Origin: Macrostomum hystrix
Lineage: Eukaryota; Platyhelminthes; Macrostomidae
Reading direction: 5' to 3'
Assembly (NCBI GenBank): GCA_950097015.1
Contig: CATNEN010000008.1
Coordinates: forward strand, 3,534,001 to 3,598,000
DNA: 64,000 bases
The notes below the pieces were generated by a model, which was given only the letters and a program-made list of their open reading frames with translations, ran no database searches and was not told the DNA's origin. The translations under genes and the position numbers were made by a program. Of this stretch, positions 26,023 to 38,800 are shown in pieces (positions within the stretch are counted from its first letter, which is position 1; every line of letters begins with the position of its first letter).

Positions 26023-28137
26023 TTAGCCCGGACCAGCGTTGCTGCTATTCGGCTCATCGTCCTGATCGTCGTAGCCATCGTCCGCCAGCCGTTGCGGTTG
26101 CGGCCGGCGTCGCCTCGCGGCCAGGGTTGGCGAGGCGGCCGAGTCTTCGCCAACAAGGGCGGCAGCGGCTGCGGCGGCGGCCCAGGCCTCGGCGGTGGCG
26201 GTCAGGCGGTTGGTGTGAGCCGCCGCCAGCCCGTGAAGCAGAGTCCGCGTGTCCTGCCGCCTGTCCAGCCGCCACCGATCCAGATCGGCTGTGAGGTCGG
26301 CGCAGGCCGCGCTGGCGATGTCCGACAGGCGATCGCTACGGCTTGACAGCTCAGCCAGGCGCTCTGCTATGGATGCTGACGACTGACCCGACTGCTGTTG
26401 CTGCTGCTGCTGCTGAAACTGGTGCAGATTGTCCTTGGCCGACTGGGCCTGCGACTGGGAGGGTTCACATAGGTCGACTAATATTACCCACCTTCGCTGA
26501 CCCGGATAAAACATGCAATTCATTCACACCCAACTCAAGACTCATTCACACCCAACTCAAGACTCATTCACACCCAACTCAAGTCGCATTCACACTCAAC
26601 TCAAGACTCATTCACACCCAAGCCAGACCCAATCGCAGTGAAATCCCGCAGTCACCTGCAGGCCAGACGCCCTTGCCAGGCAGGAGCGCACGCAGCCGCT
26701 GTACAGCAGATACTCGTGCATCGGCTGGCCGACCTCTTCGGCGGCGAATTCGGCCAAATCTTCGGCGGCGCGAACTCCGTCGCTGGCGGCTTTAGCGGCG
26801 CGTCGAAGATCTTCAACGGCCCGGCTGTCACTGTCGCCGCCGCCGTCAGCAGTCCAGGCCTTCTCAGCTAGCTGGAGGCTGTAGAGAGCTTCGGCCAGGG
26901 CCGCCTCCTCCGTGGCGAGGCCGCGCAATTCGCCAGCCAGACGGTCGGAGGCCTTCTCGAAGCGGCCAAATAGGCGCCCGACGCCGGCCGCGGCGCGATC
27001 AGCGGCGGCGAACTCCGGCCGCAGCGACTGGGCTGGCCGGCGACCCTTCGACAACAGCAGCTGAGGCAGCATTGAAGACAGCTGATGCTGCTGCTGCACA
27101 AGCTTGCACTGGCGCTCGAACTCGTGACAGTCGGTTGAGGTTAAAAAGGATACAAAGACCGGAGCGGCGGACAAGACCGCGTTGTCGGCCAGGCGGCCAA
27201 TGAAGCGCTGAAGGGCGCGAGCTCGCCTGTGAAGGAAGCGGGTATCGAATCTGTCGATGGTGGCCAGCGGGTGCTTCTCGGGCAGTGGCGGCAGGACTCG
27301 GCCAGGCCAGGCATCGGCCAGAGCCGCGCGGAGCCGGGAGAAGTCTGTGAATCGACGCCGGACAATGTGCACAAGATCGGCGATCTCAGGTCTGGTGCCA
27401 TTTGTGGTCACCCGGTACAGCACGAAGGCCTCCATTGCGGTTACCTGCGCAGGTGTGAGGAGGCAGGTGAGAGGCAGCCGATGGAGTCAGGTGGGGAGCG
27501 GATGAAGTCAGGTGAGGGGCGGATGAAGTCATGTGAGGCGCGGATGAAGTCAGGTGAGGGGCGGATAAAGTCAGGTAGGGGGCGGATGAAGTCAGGTTAG
27601 GGGCGGATAGGAGTCAGGTGGCGGCGGAAATTGGTCGGGTGAGGGCGGATGTTGCCACTGTCACATTTTTACCTTTTTAATGGGATCATCCACCGTGACA
27701 AACAGGTCGTTGGTCTCCTGCCTAGTGGCAATTCTGTCCGCAGAGGAAGACAACGAAGCGGTCGAAGCCGCGTTGGCCGGCGGTGGCGGTGGCAGAGGCG
27801 GCGGGAACTGGTCCCGCTGCTGCGGCAGCACAGTGGACTTAGCGACAATCTTCGTCACTGAGACGTCGCTGTCGCTGCTGTTACCGTCGTCGCATTCGAC
27901 TTCAACCTCGCCGTCATCACCTCCAAAACTAGCCAATGTCGAATTATAGTCGAAACGGCGACTACCAGCCAGGGTGAGCTCCGGCGAGGCGGGCACAACT
28001 GCCGCCGTTTCGGCGCCAATTTCGAGGTCGTTCTTCAGCTCCGTCTGCAGCCGCTTGCGATCTAAACTGGACGCAACTGCGTCATCTGCGTCAGCGGCTG
28101 CCGCCGCGGCAGACAGCGGGTCGATTGCGTCTGTCAT
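26023..28137 (-). CDS. Sorting nexin of the SNX7/SNX30 type (PX-BAR), three exons
   Basis: PX-BAR sorting nexins of the Snx4 class bind phosphoinositides on endosomes and shape tubules for recycling. Exons on the minus strand: 28137-27673, 27444-26656, 26454-26023, all phase 0, giving 561 residues. The N-terminal third is low-complexity, with Ala, acidic and Pro runs. The PX domain opens with DLFVTVDDPIKKV, followed by METYITYR-like MEAFVLYRVTT, the basic RRRFTDFSRLR, and LPPLPEK. The C-terminal BAR helix region keeps DLDRWRLDRRQDTRTLLHG, close to the family's ADMERWQNNKRQDF. A Gln run starts exon 3. Orthology to SNX7 or SNX30 is not resolved. The start is the first ATG of a long open exon; both introns contain minisatellites. 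Confidence 0.9.
26520..26630. repeat. Short minisatellite in sorting nexin intron 2, about 22-bp unit
   Basis: About five copies with core actcattcacacccaactca in a 201-bp intron (26455-26655). Confidence 0.9.
27478..27645. repeat. Minisatellite in sorting nexin intron 1, about 21-bp unit
   Basis: About seven copies with core gatgaagtcaggtgaggggc in a 228-bp intron (27445-27672). Confidence 0.9.
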
Positions 28138-28214
28138 CGGGTCGAATGTTCAGTTGCGAACCTTGATCTTTCAAGCTGAAGTCAGGCTGGAATATGAATA
28201 GATAGGAATTGGAA

Positions 28215-28445
28215 TAGACTGGGAAATGACAGCCACAGCAGATAAATGGACACCCGCTGCTAATAGATGGACACCCACTGCTGATAGATGGACACCCACT
28301 GCTGATAGATGGACACCCACTGCTGATAGATGGACACCCACTGCTGATAGATGGACACCCACTGCTCATAGATGGACACCCACTGCTAATAGATGGACAC
28401 CCACTGCTGAAAGATGGACACCCGCAACAGATAGATTGACACCCT
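28215..28445. repeat. Minisatellite upstream of the sorting nexin gene, 21-bp unit
   Basis: About ten copies with core agatggacacccactgctga, starting about 80 bp upstream of the start codon, so in the promoter or 5' UTR. Confidence 0.92.
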
Positions 28446-29170
28446 TGACGCATTTAAAATTTCTTGTCAAAAAAGTCAATATACGCTCGTAATTGTGGAA
28501 AACTAAATGCTCACGGGGGCCACAAAATATTCACTCTAAACCGTTAATTCTGATTCATATTATATAATAATTAGCGGAATAAAAATCGTTAGTTAGCAAC
28601 TAGTGAATTGCACCAAACGCATTCATGAATTTCTACTACTATTGAGGCTTTCATTTTCTACTACTAACAGTAGGCTAATAAGAGCAAAAAATGTAGAGAA
28701 AGAAACTGCTTTCTAGAATATCTGGCGACTAATTTAATCCAGAAAGTAGTTTTCATACAAGGGAGTTACATACGAGTATATTCGAAACTCTATAAAAAAA
28801 TCTCACTTAATTAACAAAATCATCATTTTTAGCTGTTTCGCTCAAGTTTTTACGAAGATACTCGAAATTCGAAAATGGTCTTCAAGCAATCTGAGATTGA
28901 GACTTTGTTATAAGCGATGGTCCGTAAGTGGGTACTACCATAGACGATGGACACTGCAACTGGGTGAATAAGCAAGGGTGTTTCTACCATAGACTATGGA
29001 TGCAATATCGTAGTGAATAAACAAGGGCGTTTCAACTATGGACTGCGGACACCGCGGCTTTATTCATGGAAAACAAAGGTTTTTACCATAGATAACCAAC
29101 AAACACTACAGCTGGGAGGACATACAGCCTGGACGTTTCTACCATAGACAATTTAGAACTAAACAGCTGG
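28446..29170. other. Unique intergenic DNA with a dispersed short motif
   Basis: No gene. A motif like accatagac followed by atgga recurs irregularly about seven times between 28935 and 29410. The spacing is not regular enough for a minisatellite. Confidence 0.45.
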
Positions 29171-29174
29171 TTGA

Positions 29175-29400
29175 ACTGAAGTAATTCAGAGTCAGGTGTC
29201 TAACTGAAGGGATAAATTATTCCAGTAGAGACGGTAATCGAACCCCCGACCTTCAAATCGTAAGTCCGACATTCTAACCACTAGGCTACAACCCCTAGAC
29301 ATTAGCTGGGGTAATTGAGGGTGGGTGTGGCGTCCCCCAGTCCATGGACTGAACAGCCGTACATCTTGCAGCTGTGTAGATTAACATCGAGGTTTATACC
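29175..29400. mobile_element. tRNA-derived SINE (family 2) with an inverted tRNA-like head
   Basis: The minus strand of about 29232-29297 reads as a tRNA-like head: A box tagcctagtggttagaatg and B box ggggttcgatta. The flanking strings gaagtaatt (29178) and gctggggta (29306) match, on the plus strand, the body of the element at 45311-45590. The tRNA-like part therefore runs opposite to the body. Acceptor-stem pairing is absent, so it is not a working tRNA gene. Confidence 0.6.
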
Positions 29401-29533
29401 ATAGACTATGGATTTTATGTGCTTCCTACGAATAACGGAACAGCGGGAAATCTCAGATTAGCTTTCAGAGCAGCACCAGAGCACGCACAAAAAATGAAAA
29501 ATCTATCAAAAATTTCGGGCACATCCAAAGCTC

Positions 29534-32174
<2,641 letters not shown>

Positions 32175-32214
32175 CTGCGGGTTAACCCCGACAAATGCAC
32201 CCAATTAACGGGGT

Positions 32215-33705
32215 CGACTGGTTTGCCGTGAGGTGGGGTCATTGACCCCTCTGCCTGAAGTTTGCATCCAAATACTGACCCCAGAAATCTTATTCATCAA
32301 GCTGCGTTCTGAAGAGGGTTCATTGACCCCGGCTCGAAAAAGGATTCCTTGAAATGCGGTCTGAGGTAGGGTCATTGACCTCTCTTTCAAAACTGATTCC
32401 ATAACCTACCGTTTGGATGGGGTCATTGACCTCCCTCTCAAAACTGATTATATAACCTATAGTCGGGTGGAGTCATTGACCACCCTCTCAAAACTGATAC
32501 TATAACCTACAGTTGGTGTGTGGTCATTGACCTCCCTCTCAAAACTGATTCTATTACCTACAGTTGGTGTCGGGTCATTGACCTCCCTCTCAAAACTGAT
32601 TCTATTACCTACAGTTGGTGTGGGGTCATTGACCTCCCTCTCAAAACTGATTCTATTACCTACAGTTGGTGTCGGGTCATTGACCTCCCTCTTAAAACTG
32701 ATGTTATAACCTACAATTGGTGTGGGGTCATTGACCTCCCTCTCAAAACGGATTCCATAACCTACAGTTGGTGTGGGGTCATTGACCTCCCTTTCAAAAC
32801 TAATTCTTTAACCTACAGTTGGTGTGGGGTCATTGACCTACCTTTCAAAACTAATTATTTAACCTACAGTTAGTGTGGGGTCATTGACCTCCCTTTCAAA
32901 ACTAATTCTTTAACCTACAGTTGGTGTGGGGTCATTGACCTCCCTCTCAAAACTGATTCTATTACCTACAGTTGGTGTGGGGTCATTGACCTCGCTCTCA
33001 AAACTGATACTATTACCTACAGTTGGTGTGGGGTCATTGACCTCCCTCTCAAAACTGATTCTATTACCTACAGTTGGTGTCGGGTCATTGACCTCCCTCT
33101 CAAAACTGATTCTATTACCTACAGTTGGTGTCGGGTCATTGACCTCCCTCTTAAAACTGATGTTATAACCTACAATTGGTGTGGGGTCATTGACCTCCCT
33201 CTCAAAACGGATTCCATAACCTACAGTTGGTGTGGGGTCATTGACCTCCCTTTCAAAACTAATTCTTTAACCTACAGTTGGTGTGGGGTCATTGACCTCC
33301 CTTTCAAAACTAATTATTTAACCTACAGTTAGTGTGGGGTCATTGACCTCCCTTTCAAAACTAATTCTTTAACCTACAGTTGGTGTGGGGTCATTGACCT
33401 CCCTCTCAAAACTGATTCTATTACCTACAGTTGGTGTGGGGTCATTGACCTCGCTCTCAAAACTGATACTATTACCTACAGTTGGTGTGGGGTCATTGAC
33501 CTCCCTCTTAAAACTGATACTATAACCTACAATTGGTGGTGTGGGGTCATTGACCTCCCTCTCAAAACTGATTCCATAACCTACAGTTGGTGTGGGGTCA
33601 TTGACCTCCCTCTTAAAACTGATACTATAACCTACAATTGGTGGTGTGGGGTCATTGACCTCCCTCTCAAAACTGATTCCATAACCTACAGTTGGGTGGT
33701 CATTG
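32215..33705. repeat. Minisatellite upstream of the carrier's first visible exon, about 51-bp unit
   Basis: About 29 copies with core gtcattgacctccctctcaa, more diverged at the left (32215-32400). Variant blocks recur: the block around 32665-32990 is repeated around 33125-33450, so multi-unit segments were duplicated. It probably lies in the carrier's first intron. Confidence 0.94.
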
Positions 33706-34094
33706 AATAGTTAAAAAACAATACACAAATGACAAAATGACAAAAAACAAGTCACAAATCACAATAAAATAATTCGCGCGAATAAAGCTTCATTCGCATA
33801 TATGCCATTCTTGAATAAATTAATCAATTGTCAATCCGTGCACAATCAAAAGGAAAAAATACAACAAGCACGCAATTTAAGCTACTTATAGTAACGTCAT
33901 AAGCAAATGAAGGGCGTAACAAATAAACAACCGCAATATTTCATCAGCAATTTGGTAGGGAGTGCAGATCAAGTTGATTAAGACTTGAAACTTGAGATCA
34001 AGAATGACATCTGACTTGGGTTGGGATTAACGAGCAGAAGCGAAGCGACTGCTAAAACGCTTTCCAGGATGTTGAGTCACAGTTGCCAAAGCCC

Positions 34095-34186
<92 letters not shown>

Positions 34187-35095
34187 AACAGACAGACAGC
34201 CAGACAGACGCAGCGTAGAGTCAATGACTATTGTGCATAGTAGCACAATGGACAAAAAACAATAACAAAAAAACTACAGCCAAAATAATACCGAAATGCA
34301 ATAACAACAGCCAAGAAAAAACGTAACCTAAAAATTGTTTTTGTTATTTTGTTAAACACGAATTAAAACTCGTAGAATTCGATCTGAGTGAAGGAGCAGA
34401 GGGGTGTGATTTCATAGTGATAGGATCAAGCAAAAACGATAGCCTGACATTTGGGGTCATAGTTTAAACAAAACGCAAAAATGTGATATTTGAAGTAAAT
34501 TTTCATTTTGTTCGTGCATAACAAATCAAAAGCAGAGGATAATTACCAATCAATCTATGACAGTTTGGAAGTTGGAGCTCACAGAGACAAAACAAGCAAA
34601 ATATATTGCCGACTAAGAGAGCTAAAATACTTTTAGCTAATTCAGTTTTTGCAACCACCATAGGGAATGAAGAAAGCTATTTACAGCGGTTACTACTGTC
34701 AGTAGTTAAAGTGGTTTATACTTTCTGTACATTTAATATTTAAAACATCCTTTGAAAAGTTTAATCAACATACTGGGCATGTAGAATAAACATTGAAAGC
34801 TTATATTAATAAGCGAGTCCAATTATCAATAAATTCATATTCGTAATTCCTATTAACGATTTTAGAAAACAACTAAATTACAAAGCAATTTAAGCAAAGC
34901 AAAGCAATTTTTTATTGTGTCCAATAAAAAAACAATACACCAAAAATTGATCACAAACCTGACGAATTTCCATGTTCTTGAAATAACAGCTTTTTACGAA
35001 AATTGTTATTTCAATAAAATAAGAACAGATTTTCATTGTTCTTTGTAATAACTGTCGATTAAGCTTATTTAGAGAACACATTTCTAAATTTACAT
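33706..35095. other. Intergenic AT-rich DNA with a (CAGA)n microsatellite
   Basis: A tetranucleotide tract of CAGA lies at about 34094-34205. The surroundings are AT-rich, with no recognised gene. The missing first exon and promoter of the carrier gene are probably within this interval. Confidence 0.6.
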
Positions 35096-35099
35096 TTTT

Positions 35100-35640
35100 C
35101 CAGATTTACAACTTTCTCTAATCACATCTTCTGATTGCAACTTTCACTAATTACAGCATCTTCGGATTGCAACTTTCTATAATCAAATCTTCTGATTACA
35201 ACTTTCTCTAATCACAACATCTTCTGATTGCAACTTTCTCTAATTACAGCATCTTTTGATTACAACTTTCTTTAATTACAACATCTTCTGATTGCAACTT
35301 TCTCTAATCACAACATCTTCTGATTGCAACTTTCTCTAATCACAACATCTTCTGATTGCAACTTTCTCTAATCACAACATCTTCTGATTGCAACTTTCTC
35401 TAATCACAACATCTTCTGATTGCAACTTTCTCTAATCACAACATCTTCTGATTGCAACTTTCTCTAATCACAACATCTTCTGATTGCAACTTTCTCTAAT
35501 AACTTTCTCTAATTACAGCTTCTTCTGATTGCAACTTTCTCTAATTACAGCTTCTTCTGATTGCAACTTTCTCTAATTACAGCTTCTTCTGATTGCAACT
35601 TTCTCTAATTACTGCTTCTTCTGATTACAGCTTCTTTAGA
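35100..35640. repeat. Minisatellite downstream of SLC39A9, about 32-bp unit
   Basis: About seventeen copies with core cttctgattgcaactttctc; some shorter copies at the right. It lies about 200 bp beyond the SLC39A9 stop. Confidence 0.93.
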
Positions 35641-35723
35641 CTGCAACTTTTTTATTTTCAAGTTTCTTAGAATTTTATAAGTCTCAATCAACAGTTAAAA
35701 CTTAACACAAGACACCAAAAATG

Positions 35724-35729
35724 TTTATT
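35724..35729 (-). terminator. Candidate poly(A) signal for SLC39A9
   Basis: AATAAA on the minus strand, about 110 bp downstream of the stop codon. A second lies at 35651-35656. Confidence 0.5.
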
Positions 35730-35837
35730 TTTTTAATTGAATAGCTTTTTATATATACACTACTGAAAGTAGTTTAAAAAAACAAGTAAACCTGTTTCTT
35801 TAAGACGCGCGGCAATAAGAGGCCTTTAAATCCTCAC

Positions 35838-38800
35838 TCAATGATGCTCATGCGAGTGACCAAGGCTCAGAACTAGAGGCAGGCAGCTGCCGAGAACATT
35901 GAAGAACAGTTCCTTCAGCGTGAAACCCCGGCTGCTCTCAACGCTGACTACAGACCCGGCTCCGCCGCCAGACCCAATCGAGTGACTGCTGTGCCCGGCC
36001 TTCACAAGCTCTGGCAGCACGTGCACTGTGGCCACGTATAGAAATGTGCCAGCAGAGAATAGCATGGCTAGGCCAGTGGCGTTCCATGAGACAAGAGACT
36101 CCTTGCTTTGCTGCGGATGAGAGCGGGCGGAGTGGGATTGTTGGCTGGCTAGTATTGGGTACTTTCAGGTTCTTAACTGAAATCATGAATCATGGGGACT
36201 TGGGACTTAGGAATGAATCCTGAGGATCTTAGGGATTAGGAATGAATCATGAGGATCTTAGGGATTAGGAATGAATCATGAGGATCTTAGGGATTAGGAA
36301 TGAATCATGAGGATCTTAGGGATTAGGAATGAATCATGAGGATCTTAGGGATTAGGAATGAATCATGAGGATCTTAGGGATTAGGAATGAATCATGAGGA
36401 TCTTAGGGATTAGGAATGAATCATGAGGATCTTAGGGATTAGGAATGAATCATGAGGATCTTAGGGATTAGGAATGAATCATGAGGATCTTAGGGATTAG
36501 GAATGAATCATCAGGATCTTAGGGATTAGGAATGAATCATGAGGATCTTAGGGATTAGGAATGAATCATGAGGATTGTCGCGACTTTCGTCTCTGCCTTC
36601 TGTCCTCTATTCACTCTTTCGTTCTCTGCACTTTTCTTGTTTACATCGTCCAGTTCAATCTAGTTCGTTCTCTCTCGTTATCTCTGCGGCAGATCTTTCA
36701 TTCTCTATCCTTTCTTTCTTTCCTCCTTTCTGATTGGTCCGCCGCTCACGTTCTAGCCTCCTCTCCTACCCTCAGTCGCGCACTCATGTTATCGTACCGC
36801 CAACCTCCTCCAGTCTGTCCAACTTAACCATGCTTAAATATATAGTCCAGGGCACAACGCCCTCTCACACTTCACTTGACTTCGCTACTCTCCATCGCAT
36901 CGCACCAACACCCAAGCATTGTTCAAGCCTCTCTTAAATTTGCGTGTAAGTCACGACATGGCCCCCAATGTAGGGATTCTAATCTCCTAAGATTAGGAGA
37001 TGAATCATGAGGATCTTAGGGATTAGGAATGAATCATGAGGATCTTTGGGATTAGGAGATGAATCATGTGGATCTTAGGGATTAGGAATGAATCATGAGG
37101 ATCTTGGGAATTAGGGGATGAATCATGAGGATCTTAGGAATTAGGGGATGAATCATGAGGATCTTTGGGATTAGGAGATGAATCATGTGGATCTTAGGGA
37201 TTAGGAATGAATCATGAGGATCTTGGGAATTAGGGGATGAATCATGAGGATCTTGGGAATTAGGGGATGAATCATGAGGATCTTGGGAATTAGGGGATGA
37301 ATCATGAGGATCTTGGGAATTAGGGGATGAATCATGAGGATCTTAGGAATTAGGAGATGAATTATTAGGATTTTGGGAATTTGGGGATGAATCAAGAGGA
37401 TCTTAGGAATTAAAAGATAAATCATGAGGATCTTGAAAATAAGACGATGAACCTAGAGGATCTTGGGAATTAGGGGATGATTCATGATGATTTTGGGAAT
37501 TAGGAGATCAATCATGAGGATCTTAGGATTAAGGGGATAAATCGGGAGGATCTTGGGAATTAGGGGATGAATCATGAGGATCTTGGGAATTAGGGGATGA
37601 ATCATGAGGATCTTGGGAATTAGGGGATGAATACTGAGGCTATGGGGGACTGTAGGATTATTAGGGGATAGTGTGATGGGCATTTCGCTGACCTGATTCA
37701 AGAAAAGATATGTGATCAAAGCCAGCACGGGAGCAGCCAAAGAGAAGGCCATGAGGTGTCGCTTAATCCGGTTCCTATCGAAGCCGTCGTGAAGCAGGAA
37801 GGAAGTCAAGCCGAAAGCAGCGGGTCCTTTGTGAAGCATGACGGCCACAAAGACAATCAGCTCAACTCGGGTGTGAGAAGTCGACGCGGCGGCGCCCAAG
37901 GCGATGCCATCTGCGGCAGCGTGCACAATGAGGCCCAGGGAGGCTGTGAAACCGGGCCGAGAGTCCGGCAGCTCGGAGACGCGCCGACGATGCGAGGTTG
38001 AGCCGCCGAGCTGGTCGATTAGCAGCATGAACACGAAGCCCAGCACCAGGGTTAAGCCGATTACCTGCCGAGTTTAGGAGGCTCAAGTACGAGTCGTAGT
38101 TATGTCACATTTTGTCATTCTCAGGTAGTTAATAGTTATCCTTGGATCTGTCAGATATTATCCCCGGATCTGTCAGATGTTATCCTCGGATCTGTCAGAT
38201 ATTATCCCCGGATCTGTCAGATGTTATCCTTGGATCTGTCAGATATTATCCCCGGATCTGTCAGATGTTATCCCTAGCTCTGTCAGATGTTATCCCTAGA
38301 TCTGTCAGATATTATCCCCGGATCTGTCAGATGTTATCCTTGGATCTGTCAGATATTATTCCCGGATCTGTCAGATGTTATCCTTGGATCTGTCAGATAT
38401 TATCCCCGGATCTGTCAGATATTATCCCCGGATCTGTCAGATGTTATCCCTAGATCTGTCCAATGTTATCCTCGGATTTGTCAGATGTTATCCTCGGATC
38501 TGTCAAATGTTATCCCTGGATCTGTCAGATGTTATCCCTAGATCTGTCCAATGTTATCCTCGGATTTGTCAGATGTTATCCTCGGATCTGTCAAATGTTA
38601 TCCCCGGATCTGTCAGATGTTATCCTCGGATCTGTCAAATGTTATCCCCGGATCTGTCAGATGAACTATCCTCGGATCTGTCAGATGTTATCCTCGGATC
38701 TGTCAGATGTTATCCTCGGATCTGTCAGATGTTATCCTCGGATCTGTCAGGCTATCCCCGGATCAGGGGGGTCGGTGGCAGAGCGGTTAACGCGTTTGCC

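Noticed and set aside
29232-29297. Functional tRNA gene on the minus strand
   Set aside because: A and B boxes are present but the acceptor stem does not pair; treated as a SINE head.
34094-34205. Possible coding Asp/Arg/Gln/Thr repeat at the CAGA tract
   Set aside because: A simple tetranucleotide microsatellite; no flanking exon structure.
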